A program made the position numbers and the translations under genes. A stretch of DNA of 64,000 nt from contig NC_014532.2 of assembly GCF_000196875.2 (NCBI RefSeq), forward strand, positions 186,001 through 250,000, in the 5' to 3' direction. Shown here piece after piece: positions 52,117 through 61,325 of this stretch (its first letter is position 1; every line of letters starts with the position of its first letter). The stretch is from Halomonas elongata DSM 2581. GTDB taxonomy: Bacteria; Pseudomonadota; Gammaproteobacteria; Pseudomonadales; Halomonadaceae. The notes under the pieces are model-generated. The model searched no databases. It was not told where the DNA came from and was given only the letters and a program-made list of their open reading frames with translations.

Positions 52117-52335
52117 GATCCCTCCATCCATGAGTCGAAACGGATGACTATCATGCCTGGGCGGTGCGGAGCTGTCAGCGGAGGAGGGGCTTATCGACTC
52201 ACTTAGAGCCTCAGGTTATAGTTGCGCCGATTTTTATATGAAATATATCGATGGCGTCCAGCGAAACTTTCATTGGTCCCGATGTCCGGGAGTCGTCACA
52301 ATGGCTGCGTCACCGATACAGACGAGGAATCACCG

Positions 52336-53178
52336 ATGAGCGCGCAACAGTCCCCGCTGGATATCAGCTTCGAGTTCTTTCCGCCCAACACCGATGCCGG
52401 GCGCGACAAGCTGATGCGTGCCCGGGATGCGCTGGCCACACGGGATCCGCGCTTCTTTTCCGTGACCTATGGTGCCGGTGGTTCCACTCAGCATCGCACC
52501 CTGAGCGCCGTCAAGGCAGTGCGCGAGTGCGGCATCGATACCGCGCCCCACCTGTCGTGCGTCGGCAGCGAGAAGGCGCAACTGCGCGATCTGCTCAAGC
52601 GCTTCCAGGAGGATGGCGTCAAGCGGCTGGTGGCGCTGCGCGGCGACCTGCCGTCCGGCATGGGCGGAGTCGGCGAGTTGCGCTATGCCAACGAGCTGGT
52701 CGAGTTCATTCGCGAGGAGACCGGGGATCATTTCGAGATCGCCGTGGCGGCCTATCCCGAGTCCCATCCCCAGGCGCCCAGCTTCGAGCGCGATCTCGAG
52801 AACTTCGCCCGCAAGATGCATGCCGGGGCCGACATCGCCATCACTCAGTATTTCTTCACCGCCGAGGCGTATTTCCATTTCGTCGATCGCGCTCGTGCCC
52901 TGGGCGTGGAAGCGCCTATCGTGCCGGGTATCATGCCGATCACCAACTACACCAAGCTGGCACGCTTCTCCGACGCCTGTGGTGCCGAGATCCCGCGCTG
53001 GATCCGCAAGCAGCTCGAGGCCTATGGCGACGACAGCGAAGCCATCGCCGCCTTCGGCGAGGAAGTGATCTCGGGCCTTTGCCAACGTCTGCTCGACGGT
53101 GGCGCCCCGGGGCTGCACTTCTATACGCTCAACCAGGCCGAGCCGACGCTGAAGGTGCTGGACAACCTGCGGACTTGA
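52336..53178 (+). CDS. metF: 5,10-methylenetetrahydrofolate reductase
   Basis: 280 residues. The TIM barrel starts ISFEFFPPNTDAG (catalytic Glu in FEFFPP). Folate/FAD-site segments are VTYGAGGSTQHRT, ALRGDLP, AAYPESHPQ and ITQYFFTAEAYF. It makes 5-methyltetrahydrofolate for methionine synthesis, completing the methyl-cycle set with metK and ahcY, although about 3.5 kb of unrelated genes intervene. GAGGA lies seven bases before ATG 52336. Confidence 0.96.
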   Translation: MSAQQSPLDISFEFFPPNTDAGRDKLMRARDALATRDPRFFSVTYGAGGSTQHRTLSAVKAVRECGIDTAPHLSCVGSEKAQLRDLLKRFQEDGVKRLVALRGDLPSGMGGVGELRYANELVEFIREETGDHFEIAVAAYPESHPQAPSFERDLENFARKMHAGADIAITQYFFTAEAYFHFVDRARALGVEAPIVPGIMPITNYTKLARFSDACGAEIPRWIRKQLEAYGDDSEAIAAFGEEVISGLCQRLLDGGAPGLHFYTLNQAEPTLKVLDNLRT

Positions 53179-53236
53179 GTCGCTCTGTACGCAGGCATTC
53201 ACGGCCTGAAAGAGAGCCCACTTGATCGAAAAATGG

Positions 53237-53271
53237 AAGGGCCCCGCCGAATCATTCGGCGGGGCCCTTTT
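53237..53271. terminator. Bidirectional terminator between metF and the TAXI TRAP genes
   Basis: AAGGGCCCCGCCGAAT and ATTCGGCGGGGCCCTT form a 16-base stem around one central base (a small loop in practice), followed by TTTTC on + and preceded by GAAAAA on the other side. Confidence 0.88.
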
Positions 53272-53291
53272 CGTCGCTGAGCGGGGAAGCG

Positions 53292-55475
53292 TCAGCCGGA
53301 GGCCACTGACCGGGTGCCGCCATCGTTGCGACCGCGCTGCAACAGGAAGAGCACGATACCGATGGCCAGGCCGGCCACGTCGGTCATCAGGCCGCCATAG
53401 ATCATGCACAGCGCGCCGATCAGCATGACGATGCGCTGCCAGGCCTTCACCGGGCCGAAGAACCAGGCCTGCACAGTGGCCGACAGCAGCACGATGCCCA
53501 GGGTGGCAGTGGCACCGACCCGCAGGATCTGCATCCAGGAGCCTTCCATCAGCATCGCCGGGCTGTAGAAGAACATGAACGGCACGATGAAGGCCGCCAG
53601 GCCGATCTTGAAGGATGCCACCGAGGTGCTCATGGCCCTGTCGCCGGAGATACCCGCCGCCGCGTAGGAGGCCAGTGCCACCGGCGGGGTGATCGCCGAG
53701 ACCACCGCGAAGTAGAACACGAAGAAGTGCGCCACCAGCGGCTGGATGCCGATCTCGATCAGGCCCGGAGCCACCACCGAGGCGGCCACCGCATAGGCTG
53801 CCGTGGTCGGCATGCCCATGCCCAGCAGGATCGAGATGCACATGGCGAAGAACAGCGCCAGCAGTTGGCTGACCCCGGCCAGGCCCAGCAACAGCGAAGA
53901 GAAGCGTGCACCGACGCCGGTCAGGGCGATCACGCCGACGATCAGGCCGGCGCAGGCGCACACGGCGATGATCTGGATCGACATGCTGCCGGCCAGTTGC
54001 AGTGCCGTGAGGATAGCCCGCAGGCCCATCTTGTTCGGTGACAGCCAGCTCACCACGGCCGCCGACGCGGTGGCCAGGGTACCGGCACGGATCACCGAAT
54101 AGCCCATGAACAGTGCCGCGATCAGGATGATGATCGGCGCGAAGAGATAGACCTGCTTGACCAGGCGGCGGAAGCGAGGAATTTCATCGCTGCGCATTCC
54201 GCGCATGCCCTTGCGAGCCGCCTCGAAGTCCACCATGCAGTAGATCGAGAGAAAGTAGAGGATGGCCGGGATAATGGCTGCCACGGCGATCTCGGTATAA
54301 GGAATACCGGTGACCTCGGCCATGATGAAGGCCCCGGCGCCCATGATCGGCGGCATGATCTGCCCGCCGGTGGAGGCGGCGGCCTCGATGGCGCCGGCGC
54401 TGCGGGCCGGATAGCCGACCTTCTTCATCAGTGGAATGGTCAGCGAACCGGTGGAGACCACGTTACCGGCCGATGTGCCGTTGATCATGCCCATCAGCCC
54501 GGAGGCGAAGATCGATACCTTGGCGGGGCCGCCTCGGGCACGGCCGGCTGCGGCAAAGGCGAAGTTGACGAAGTAGTCGCCGACCTTGGAGGCCTGCAGG
54601 AAGGCGGCGAAGATGATGAACAGGATGATGTAGGTCGAGGACACCGCCGTCGTCGGCCCGAGGATGCCGGCGTCGGTATAGACCTGACTGAAGAAGCGGC
54701 CGACCGAGAGCCCCGGATAGCCGAGGAAGCCCGGCAGATAAGGGCCGGCGAAGACATAGGCCAGGAAGATGGCCGAGATGATCACCAGCGCCAGACCGGC
54801 AACCCGGCGGGTCAGCTCGAGAATCAGCAGCGAACCGGCGATGGCCGCGTAGGAAATGCCCATGGGGGCGAAGGAAGTGCCGGTGGAGGCGCGCAACGGG
54901 CTGTTGAACATCACCAGCAGATAACCGGCCACGGCCATGGCGCAGACCATCAGCACCAGATCCGCCGGCGAGAGGCGTTCCCGGACCTGTCGATAGCTCC
55001 AGGACAGCAGGATGCCGGCCACGGTGGCCAGGATCAGAGGATAGCCGAAGTGCCAGGCCTCGACCTCCGGGGCGATGCGCATGGCGCCGGCGCTCATTTC
55101 CTGCTGCATCATGACTACCCGCACCAGGGCGTAGAGAGCGGGGATCAGCAGGGCATAGCTCAGCCAGCGCATCCAGGCGGCGGAGCGCCGACCGTCATCG
55201 TCGGCGAACTGGGTGCCGGCGTAGAGGCCGTAGCCGAGGATCAGGGCGCCGGCGATATGCAGGATGCGAAACGACCAGGTCTCGAGGGGATAGATGTTGA
55301 GCGAGACCAGGTGAAAGAGGGAGTAGGCAATGGCGAGAGTACCGAACAACAGCCACTGCCAACCGTTATAGAGGCGTCGGTTGGCCTCGACAGCGACCTC
55401 ATCGACGCCTTCGGCGTTGACGGTCGGGACGTCGTCGGAGGAGGCCTCGTCACGGGATTGGGGAGTATGCGACAT
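53292..55475 (-). CDS. TRAP transporter fused permease (TAXI-associated, DctQM fusion)
   Basis: 727 residues with about 16-18 membrane segments. A small DctQ-like part covers the first about 200 residues and a DctM-like part the rest: FASGLMGMINGTSAGNVVS, ASTGGQIMPPIMGAGAFIMA, GMGMPTTAAYAVAASVVAP and ITPPVALASYAAAGISG. This fused layout is standard for TAXI-type TRAP systems. It works with the receptor gene just upstream. Substrates of TAXI systems are poorly known; glutamate and other carboxylates are examples. Confidence 0.92.
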   Translation of the reverse strand: MSHTPQSRDEASSDDVPTVNAEGVDEVAVEANRRLYNGWQWLLFGTLAIAYSLFHLVSLNIYPLETWSFRILHIAGALILGYGLYAGTQFADDDGRRSAAWMRWLSYALLIPALYALVRVVMMQQEMSAGAMRIAPEVEAWHFGYPLILATVAGILLSWSYRQVRERLSPADLVLMVCAMAVAGYLLVMFNSPLRASTGTSFAPMGISYAAIAGSLLILELTRRVAGLALVIISAIFLAYVFAGPYLPGFLGYPGLSVGRFFSQVYTDAGILGPTTAVSSTYIILFIIFAAFLQASKVGDYFVNFAFAAAGRARGGPAKVSIFASGLMGMINGTSAGNVVSTGSLTIPLMKKVGYPARSAGAIEAAASTGGQIMPPIMGAGAFIMAEVTGIPYTEIAVAAIIPAILYFLSIYCMVDFEAARKGMRGMRSDEIPRFRRLVKQVYLFAPIIILIAALFMGYSVIRAGTLATASAAVVSWLSPNKMGLRAILTALQLAGSMSIQIIAVCACAGLIVGVIALTGVGARFSSLLLGLAGVSQLLALFFAMCISILLGMGMPTTAAYAVAASVVAPGLIEIGIQPLVAHFFVFYFAVVSAITPPVALASYAAAGISGDRAMSTSVASFKIGLAAFIVPFMFFYSPAMLMEGSWMQILRVGATATLGIVLLSATVQAWFFGPVKAWQRIVMLIGALCMIYGGLMTDVAGLAIGIVLFLLQRGRNDGGTRSVASG

Positions 55476-55562
55476 GAAAACACCCTTGGGTGTGGAACGG
55501 AGGTGCAGACAGGTGGCCCCGCACCGGTGTAGCCGGCACGGGGCAATGGGACGCTCGGAGGC

Positions 55563-56540
55563 TTACAGCTTCAGGTCCTCGGGGATCTCGTAGCCGTTCT
55601 CCTCGTACCAACGCACCGCGCCAGGATGGAAGGGCAGCACGGTGTTGTACTTGAGGTTCTCCGGCACGCTGAATTCGGCGCTGCGATGGATGTCGCGCAT
55701 CTTGTCGTTATTCTCCATGCTCAGCTTGGTGACCTCGTAGACGAAGTCTTCCGGCAGGTCACAGCCGGCGATGGTGAAGTTCCACATGGAGACGGCGCGG
55801 GCATCCTTCTCGAGTGTCTCGTAGGTGCTGGCCGGGATCTCGAAGGCGGAGACCGGGAACTCTTCCATTATCTTGGCCTGTTCTTCCTCGGTGAACTCGA
55901 TGATGTTCACGTCGGTCTGGACCTCGAGCTGGCTGACGGCGGGGATCGGAATGCCGGCGGCGAAGGCGATGACATCGATCAGGCCATCCTGCAGTTGGCC
56001 GCCCAGGTCGTTCCAGCCGCCATTGCGCCGATCGAACTCGACGCCCAGGGTCTCGAGCATGGCCGGGAAGTAGGTGTCGGAGGTGGAAGCCGCCGGGCCG
56101 AAGCCGATGCTGGCGCCCTCGGGAATGTCGGAGATCGACTCGATGCCGCTGTCGGCCAGGGTAGTGATGGAGAACGGCGTCTCGTACATGGGGAAGAGCG
56201 CACAGACATTGTCCATCGGCACCCCGGGGGCCAGGGAGCTTTCGCCGGCCACGGCATCGGCGGCCGGTCCCATGGTGGTCAGGCCGAAGGCCACATCGCC
56301 GTTGTGCACCAGGGCGAGGTTCTGGTTGGGGCCGCCGGTGACTTCGCCGCCGCCGGACAGGCCGAGCTTATCGGCGATCAGGTTGGCCCAGCCAGAGCCG
56401 TAGACGAAGTAGGTGCCGCCTTGGCTTGCCGTGCCTACGGTGAAGTTTTCGGGCCAGTCGGCGCGATCGGCCTGGGCGGTGCCGGCGATCAGCATGGCGC
56501 CGGTCAGGGTGCCGGTGATCAGGCAAGTCTTGATGGTCAT
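55563..56540 (-). CDS. TAXI-family TRAP solute receptor
   Basis: 325 residues. Signal peptide LITGTLTGAMLIAGTAQA is cleaved near residue 24. The family name motif region appears as VGTASQGGTYFVYGSGWANLI, then GGPNQNLALVHNGDVAFGL and IGFGPAASTSDTY. It binds the substrate in the periplasm for the fused permease encoded 87 bases downstream. AAGGGAG precedes ATG 56540. Ligand unknown. Confidence 0.92.
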   Translation of the reverse strand: MTIKTCLITGTLTGAMLIAGTAQADRADWPENFTVGTASQGGTYFVYGSGWANLIADKLGLSGGGEVTGGPNQNLALVHNGDVAFGLTTMGPAADAVAGESSLAPGVPMDNVCALFPMYETPFSITTLADSGIESISDIPEGASIGFGPAASTSDTYFPAMLETLGVEFDRRNGGWNDLGGQLQDGLIDVIAFAAGIPIPAVSQLEVQTDVNIIEFTEEEQAKIMEEFPVSAFEIPASTYETLEKDARAVSMWNFTIAGCDLPEDFVYEVTKLSMENNDKMRDIHRSAEFSVPENLKYNTVLPFHPGAVRWYEENGYEIPEDLKL

Positions 56541-57087
56541 GGCGTGTCTCCCTTGCATTCTGGTTGTAGAGCGTCGATCCGATACCAGACCGACTTGGGT
56601 GTACGCCCCTAACATATAGCAAGGAACGCTCCAGAAGCGGGACAAAGCTTTCTATTCAGTTGGTTATATTTTCGAAGCACGACCAAAGTCGAATTGGTCG
56701 AGGGGCGCTGGGGCCGGAATTTCACACAGCCCGGGCGGCTGCTTGTGCGAAATTCCGCACACAAGGTTTTGGCGATGCAGGCCAGCGAACAATGACTGAT
56801 AGACGAAGGTTTTATCGACCAAAGTTTTATTCGGTTTATTCTTGTCGTGCTGTCGCTTTTAACCGGCATGGTTGAGGGACTTTGGCAGAGTGAAGCTAAA
56901 CAGCATCATCCATGCCGCCAGGTGAAGTCGAGACTCATCTTGCGAATCGATTGGAAATTGCCTATAGGTATGTAACCGGTTACATGAGGTGTGTCTTCAT
57001 CCAAGACCAGGCAAATCATGGTCGGCCTTTGGTCGTCGAGATCGATGATCTCTCATGACAAGAAACAAAGAAGGGGAGCTTCAGGAC
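56541..57087. other. 547-base AT-rich intergenic region with several dyads
   Basis: No gene found. It separates the divergent TAXI receptor and the exported isomerase cluster. It contains CGACCAA/TTGGTCG (56680-56686 and 56694-56700), a second copy of CGACCAAAGT (56816-56825), a 13-base inverted repeat with one mismatch (GGAATTTCACACA 56716-56728 / TGTGCGAAATTCC 56744-56756), and the LacI-type palindrome at 56970-56985. These probably control the two divergent operons. Confidence 0.6.
56970..56985. promoter_or_regulatory. LacI-family operator upstream of the exported glycoside cluster
   Basis: Perfect 16-base palindrome ATGTAACCGGTTACAT with central CG, the classic LacI/GntR-of-E. coli style. 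It lies 102 bases before the first gene of the + strand cluster. No LacI-family gene lies beside it; the only one in the window (14903-15958) has a different operator sequence. Confidence 0.7.
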
Positions 57088-57954
57088 ATGGAAAGAGAAA
57101 GTCTCAAGATCACATCAGTGATGAAGCGGATTTCCATCATGGCGTCCATGCTCATGATGGGATCTGTCGTTACCACGCCAGCTATCGCAACGGAAGAAAG
57201 CCAGGATCTGCCTATCGCCGTACAGATGTATACGATGAGAGATCATGGTTCCACGGAAGAGCAGTTTGCCGCCGTCAACCGGGCTGGCATCAAGGCGATA
57301 GAAACCGTCGGAGATCATGGTGTATCCGCGGAACGCATGAATGAGCTTCTGGAAGCGTACGATCTCGATATCATCGCCTCACATGTCGGCCTTGATGAAA
57401 TGCGCAGCGATAGCAATGAGGTCGTCGATTTCAACAAGGCCGTTGGAAACGACACCATCGTCATTCCCTACCTCGAAGAAGACGCTCGCCCCGATAGCGC
57501 CAGCGGCTGGAAAGAGCTGGGGAAAGAACTCGGTAGCATGGCGGAAAAACTCGATAAAGAAGACATGGCGCTTGCCTACCACAATCATGATTTCGAAATG
57601 CAGGAGTATGGTGACAAGACAGCGCTGGAGTTGCTCTTCGATGCCGCGGGCCCTGCCCTGAAGAGCGAGATCGATCTTGCCTGGGTCGAGCGGGCTGGTC
57701 TTGATCCTGCTGAGTATGTCACTCGTTTCGATGGTCGCCTGTTCGCTGTGCATGCCAAGGATAATGCGCCTCAGGGCGAGGCAACAGAAGAAGGTGGCTT
57801 CACCTCACTGGGTAATGGGGTTTTGGATTGGGAGACGATATTGCCGGCTGTCGAAGAAGCGGGTGCCAAGTGGTACATCATTGAGCACGACCATCCGCTC
57901 GATCCTGAAGACGTCATAACGGTTGGAAACCGTTTCCTCAAGAATAACCTTTGA
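57088..57954 (+). CDS. Exported sugar phosphate isomerase/epimerase-like TIM-barrel protein
   Basis: 288 residues. A Sec-type signal peptide (KRISIMASMLMMGSVVTTPAIA) is followed by an AP-endonuclease-2-like TIM barrel: IAVQMYTMRDHG, LAYHNHDFEM (metal-site His), LKSEIDLAWVERAG (Glu/Asp) and YIIEHDHPLDP (Glu). Family members isomerise, epimerise or dehydrate sugars; exported ones accompany glycoside 3-oxidation genes. ATG 57088 is nine bases after GGGGAG. Its GC content is visibly lower than that of flanking genes. Confidence 0.85.
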   Translation: MERESLKITSVMKRISIMASMLMMGSVVTTPAIATEESQDLPIAVQMYTMRDHGSTEEQFAAVNRAGIKAIETVGDHGVSAERMNELLEAYDLDIIASHVGLDEMRSDSNEVVDFNKAVGNDTIVIPYLEEDARPDSASGWKELGKELGSMAEKLDKEDMALAYHNHDFEMQEYGDKTALELLFDAAGPALKSEIDLAWVERAGLDPAEYVTRFDGRLFAVHAKDNAPQGEATEEGGFTSLGNGVLDWETILPAVEEAGAKWYIIEHDHPLDPEDVITVGNRFLKNNL

Positions 57955-58101
57955 CCAGGAATTGATGGTTTCGCTTTACCATGGACCGGTGATGTGACCT
58001 GCCTGAAGGCCAAGGAGTACAGGACGTCTCCCTTGGCCCGATCGGCCGATCATCCATATTGCCGGTCATCCATCTCATGATCCGACAATAAGAGAACTCA
58101 C

Positions 58102-59001
58102 ATGGTGAGACATCCTCTCAGCAGGCGTCGTTTCTTGTGCAATACCGCGACCGGCACTCTTGGCGTGTTGGCACTGGGCTCCCTTGGCCCGGGGGCGCTT
58201 GCCGACAAGATGCCGAAAGACTCGGCGTTGAAGGGCAACATCCATCACTCCGTAGCGCGTTGGACATTCGATTTTCTCTCTCTGGAAGAGCTTTGCCAGC
58301 TTGTCCGGCGGATAGGCTTTTCCGCCATTGATCTTGTGGGTCCGGATCAATGGCACATTCTCAAGCGTCATGGTATCGACTCCTCAATGTGCAATGGGGC
58401 GGAGCCCAACCTGGAAGATGGCTGGAGTGACAAGAGTTTTCACTCCGCCCTGGTGGATAGTTACCGCCGGCATATCGACCTGGTAAGTGACGCTGGCTAC
58501 AAGAATCTTATCTGCTTCAGTGGTAATGCTAGAGGCATGAGTCCGGAGGATGGGCTCGCCAATGCCGAGGAGGGGCTAAAGAAAATACTGGAGAAAGCAG
58601 AAAAGCGGGGCGTCACGCTGCATATGGAGCTCTTGAACAGCAAGATCGATCACCCGGATTACCTGTGTGATAACTCAGCCTGGGGAATAGAGTTGTGCAA
58701 GCGGCTGGATTCTCCGAATTTCAAGCTCTTGTACGATATTTATCATATGCAGATCAGTGAGGGTGACGTCATTCGCACCATCCGTGAGAACCATCAGTAC
58801 TTCGGTCACTATCATACTGCCGGTGTTCCGGGGCGGCATGAACTCGATGAAAGCCAGGAGCTTTACTATCCAGCGATCATGCGGGCCATCAAGGAAACGG
58901 GGTTTGAGGGGTATGTGGCACAAGAGTTCATGCCGGACAGGGAAAGCAAGGAAGATAAAAAGCGGTCGCTAGAGTCCGCGATCAAGACATGCGATGTTTG
59001 A
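58102..59001 (+). CDS. Tat-exported TIM-barrel protein, hydroxypyruvate isomerase-like
   Basis: 299 residues. A twin-arginine signal is clear: SRRRFLCNTATGTLGVLALG (residues 7-26). The barrel has metal-ligand patterns of the hydroxypyruvate isomerase group: LHMELLNSKIDHPDY (Glu), FKLLYDIYHMQISEGD (Asp, Gln), GHYHTAGVPGRHE and YVAQEF (Glu). Export with presumably bound metal explains use of Tat. It probably acts on a 3-keto-sugar intermediate rather than hydroxypyruvate. It shares the lower GC of the preceding gene. Confidence 0.85.
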   Translation: MVRHPLSRRRFLCNTATGTLGVLALGSLGPGALADKMPKDSALKGNIHHSVARWTFDFLSLEELCQLVRRIGFSAIDLVGPDQWHILKRHGIDSSMCNGAEPNLEDGWSDKSFHSALVDSYRRHIDLVSDAGYKNLICFSGNARGMSPEDGLANAEEGLKKILEKAEKRGVTLHMELLNSKIDHPDYLCDNSAWGIELCKRLDSPNFKLLYDIYHMQISEGDVIRTIRENHQYFGHYHTAGVPGRHELDESQELYYPAIMRAIKETGFEGYVAQEFMPDRESKEDKKRSLESAIKTCDV

Positions 59002-59037
59002 TGCAAGTCTCCAGTTCAAGAATAAAGGAGTATAGCC

Positions 59038-60723
59038 GTGACGGAAAGGCATTATGACGCAATCGTGGTGGGTTCGGGCATCAGTGGTGGCTGGGCCGCG
59101 AAAGAACTGACCGAGAAAGGGTTGAAGGTTCTACTTCTCGAGCGTGGTCGCAACATTGAACATATAAAAGACTACAAGAATGCGGACAAGGAAGCGTGGG
59201 ATTATCCCCACAGGGATCAGCCGACACAGGAGATGAAAGAAAAATTTCCTGTTCTCAAGCGTGATTACCCATTGAACGAGTCGACCATGGGGATGTGGGC
59301 CGATGAGCAGGACAATCCCTATATCGAAGAAAAGCGCTTCGATTGGTTTCGTGGATATCATGTGGGCGGTCGGTCGCTGTTGTGGGGGCGCCAGAGCTAC
59401 CGCTGGTCTCCCATGGATTTCGAGGCCAATCTGCGTGAAGGTGTCGCCATCGACTGGCCCATTCGGTACGAGGATATGGCCCCCTGGTACGACTATGTCG
59501 AGCGCTTTGCCGGCATAGCGGGCAGCCGCCAGGGGCTGGATGTCCTGCCCGATGGACAGTTTCTTCCTCCCATCGAGCTCAATTGCGTCGAAGAAGACGT
59601 CGCCAAGCGTATCGAGAAGGCCTTCGGCGGCACTCGACACCTCATTCACAGTCGGGTCGCCAATATCACGCAGCCAAAACCCGAACAGAACCGGGTGAAC
59701 TGCCAATACCGCAACAAGTGCTGGCTAGGATGCCCCTATGGTGCGTATTTCAGCACGCAGTCATCCACGCTGCCGGTCGCCATGAATACCGGCAATCTGA
59801 CATTGCGTCCCTTCTCCATCGTTACCCAGGTGCTTTACGACAAGGACAAGAAGCGTGCGCGGGGCGTGGAGGTCATCGATGCCGAGAACAATCAGACCTA
59901 CGAATACACTGCCGACGTGATCTTCCTCAACGCCTCCACGTTCAATTCCACCTGGATCCTGATGAATTCCGCCACGGATGTCTGGCCAGACGGCTTGGGC
60001 AGCAGCAGCGGTGAGTTGGGGCACAACGTGATGGATCACCACTTCCGCTGCGGTGCCAGCGGCGATGTGGAAGGTTACGAGGACAAGTACTACTTCGGAC
60101 GCCGGCCGGCGGGCTTCTATATCCCGCGTTTCCGCAATGTCGGGGAGGATAGTCGCCAGTATCTGCGTGGCTTCGGCTACCAGGGCTCGGCCAGTCGGCA
60201 GCGCTGGGATCGAGAGATCGCGGAACTCAACATCGGGGCGGACCTGAAGCAGACACTCAGCCAACCCGGTGGCTGGACGATCGGCATGACCGGTTTCGGC
60301 GAAATGTTGCCCTACCACGAGAACCGCATTTCTCTCGATCGCAGCATTACCGATAAATGGGGCTTGCCGGTCCTCGCCATGAATGTGGAGATCAAGCAGA
60401 ACGAGCGGGACATGCGCAAGGACATGGTCCAGGACGCGGTTGACCTGCTGGAAGCCGCCGGCGTGAAGAATGTCCAGGGAGAGGAAGACGATTACGCACC
60501 GGGCATGGGCATTCATGAAATGGGCACGGCGCGCATGGGGCGCGACCCGGCAACATCGGTTCTCAACCGCCACAACCAGGTATGGGATGCTCCGAACGTC
60601 TTCGTGACGGACGGCGCCTGCATGACCTCGGCATCCTGCGTCAATCCATCCTTGACCTACATGGCCCTGACCGCCCGTGCGGTCGACCACGCGGTCAGTG
60701 AGTTGAAGAAGGGGAACCTGTGA
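59038..60723 (+). CDS. GMC-family FAD oxidoreductase (glycoside/glucose 3-dehydrogenase-like large subunit)
   Basis: 561 residues. The FAD dinucleotide motif is VVGSGISGGWAAKELTEKG (residues 11-29) with Glu in LLLERG. GGRSLLWGRQSYRW is the FAD-lock region, and the C-terminal catalytic pair is His in IHEMGTARMG and Asn in CVNPSLTYMA. A cysteine cluster, CQYRNKCWLGC, recalls the 3Fe-4S or structural Cys of bacterial FAD-glucose and gluconate dehydrogenases. GTG start 59038 follows AAAGGAG. It has no signal of its own; the next gene supplies one. Confidence 0.88.
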   Translation: MTERHYDAIVVGSGISGGWAAKELTEKGLKVLLLERGRNIEHIKDYKNADKEAWDYPHRDQPTQEMKEKFPVLKRDYPLNESTMGMWADEQDNPYIEEKRFDWFRGYHVGGRSLLWGRQSYRWSPMDFEANLREGVAIDWPIRYEDMAPWYDYVERFAGIAGSRQGLDVLPDGQFLPPIELNCVEEDVAKRIEKAFGGTRHLIHSRVANITQPKPEQNRVNCQYRNKCWLGCPYGAYFSTQSSTLPVAMNTGNLTLRPFSIVTQVLYDKDKKRARGVEVIDAENNQTYEYTADVIFLNASTFNSTWILMNSATDVWPDGLGSSSGELGHNVMDHHFRCGASGDVEGYEDKYYFGRRPAGFYIPRFRNVGEDSRQYLRGFGYQGSASRQRWDREIAELNIGADLKQTLSQPGGWTIGMTGFGEMLPYHENRISLDRSITDKWGLPVLAMNVEIKQNERDMRKDMVQDAVDLLEAAGVKNVQGEEDDYAPGMGIHEMGTARMGRDPATSVLNRHNQVWDAPNVFVTDGACMTSASCVNPSLTYMALTARAVDHAVSELKKGNL

Positions 60724-61277
60724 TGAACCGCCGTGAACTGCTGAAGATGATCACCGTCGTGACCGGAACGGCCATGATCGGTGGCAATGCCCTGTTCGCC
60801 TATAGTGCCGACGCCAAAGGGAAGGGGAGGTTCGAGGCCCGGGATACCCGGCTTCTGGACGAGATCGCGGAAACCATCCTGCCACGGACCGATACGCCAG
60901 GCGCCAAGGACGCCAGGGTCGGCGAATTCATGACCGTATTCGTCACCGACTGCTATACCCCGCAGGAACAGGAGATCTTCCATGATGGCCTGGCGAAGCT
61001 CGATGCCCTCAGTCGTGCGGAGTATGACCGAGATTTCCTGAGCCTGGATGGCAGCCAGCGCGAGACACTGGTCAGCCGGCTCGACGAGGAAGCCAAGGCC
61101 CAGGTAGCCGCCGATGACACTCCTCACTATTTCACCATGATCAAGCAATTGACCCTGTTCGGCTTTTTCACGTCGGAAGTCGGGGCCAAGGAAGTGCTGC
61201 GCTTTGTCGCCGTTCCGGGGCGTTATGACGGTTGCGCGCCTTACGAGCCGGGGCAGCCCGCCTGGGCAACGACCTGA
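60723..61277 (+). CDS. Gluconate 2-dehydrogenase subunit 3 family protein (Tat-signal small subunit)
   Basis: 184 residues. A twin-arginine signal, NRRELLKMITVVTGTAMIGG, starts at residue 2. The body contains LDEIAETILPRTDTPGAKDA and FVTDCYTPQE, hallmarks of the family. It should bind the GMC subunit and carry it folded across the inner membrane, as the gamma subunit does in bacterial FAD-glucose dehydrogenase. Its ATG overlaps the GMC stop (TGATG), so the two are made together. No cytochrome c subunit follows. Confidence 0.88.
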   Translation: MNRRELLKMITVVTGTAMIGGNALFAYSADAKGKGRFEARDTRLLDEIAETILPRTDTPGAKDARVGEFMTVFVTDCYTPQEQEIFHDGLAKLDALSRAEYDRDFLSLDGSQRETLVSRLDEEAKAQVAADDTPHYFTMIKQLTLFGFFTSEVGAKEVLRFVAVPGRYDGCAPYEPGQPAWATT

Positions 61278-61325
61278 TCGTCATGCTTCAAGGCAATGGC
61301 TTCAACTTTCAGGAGGAACGATAGC

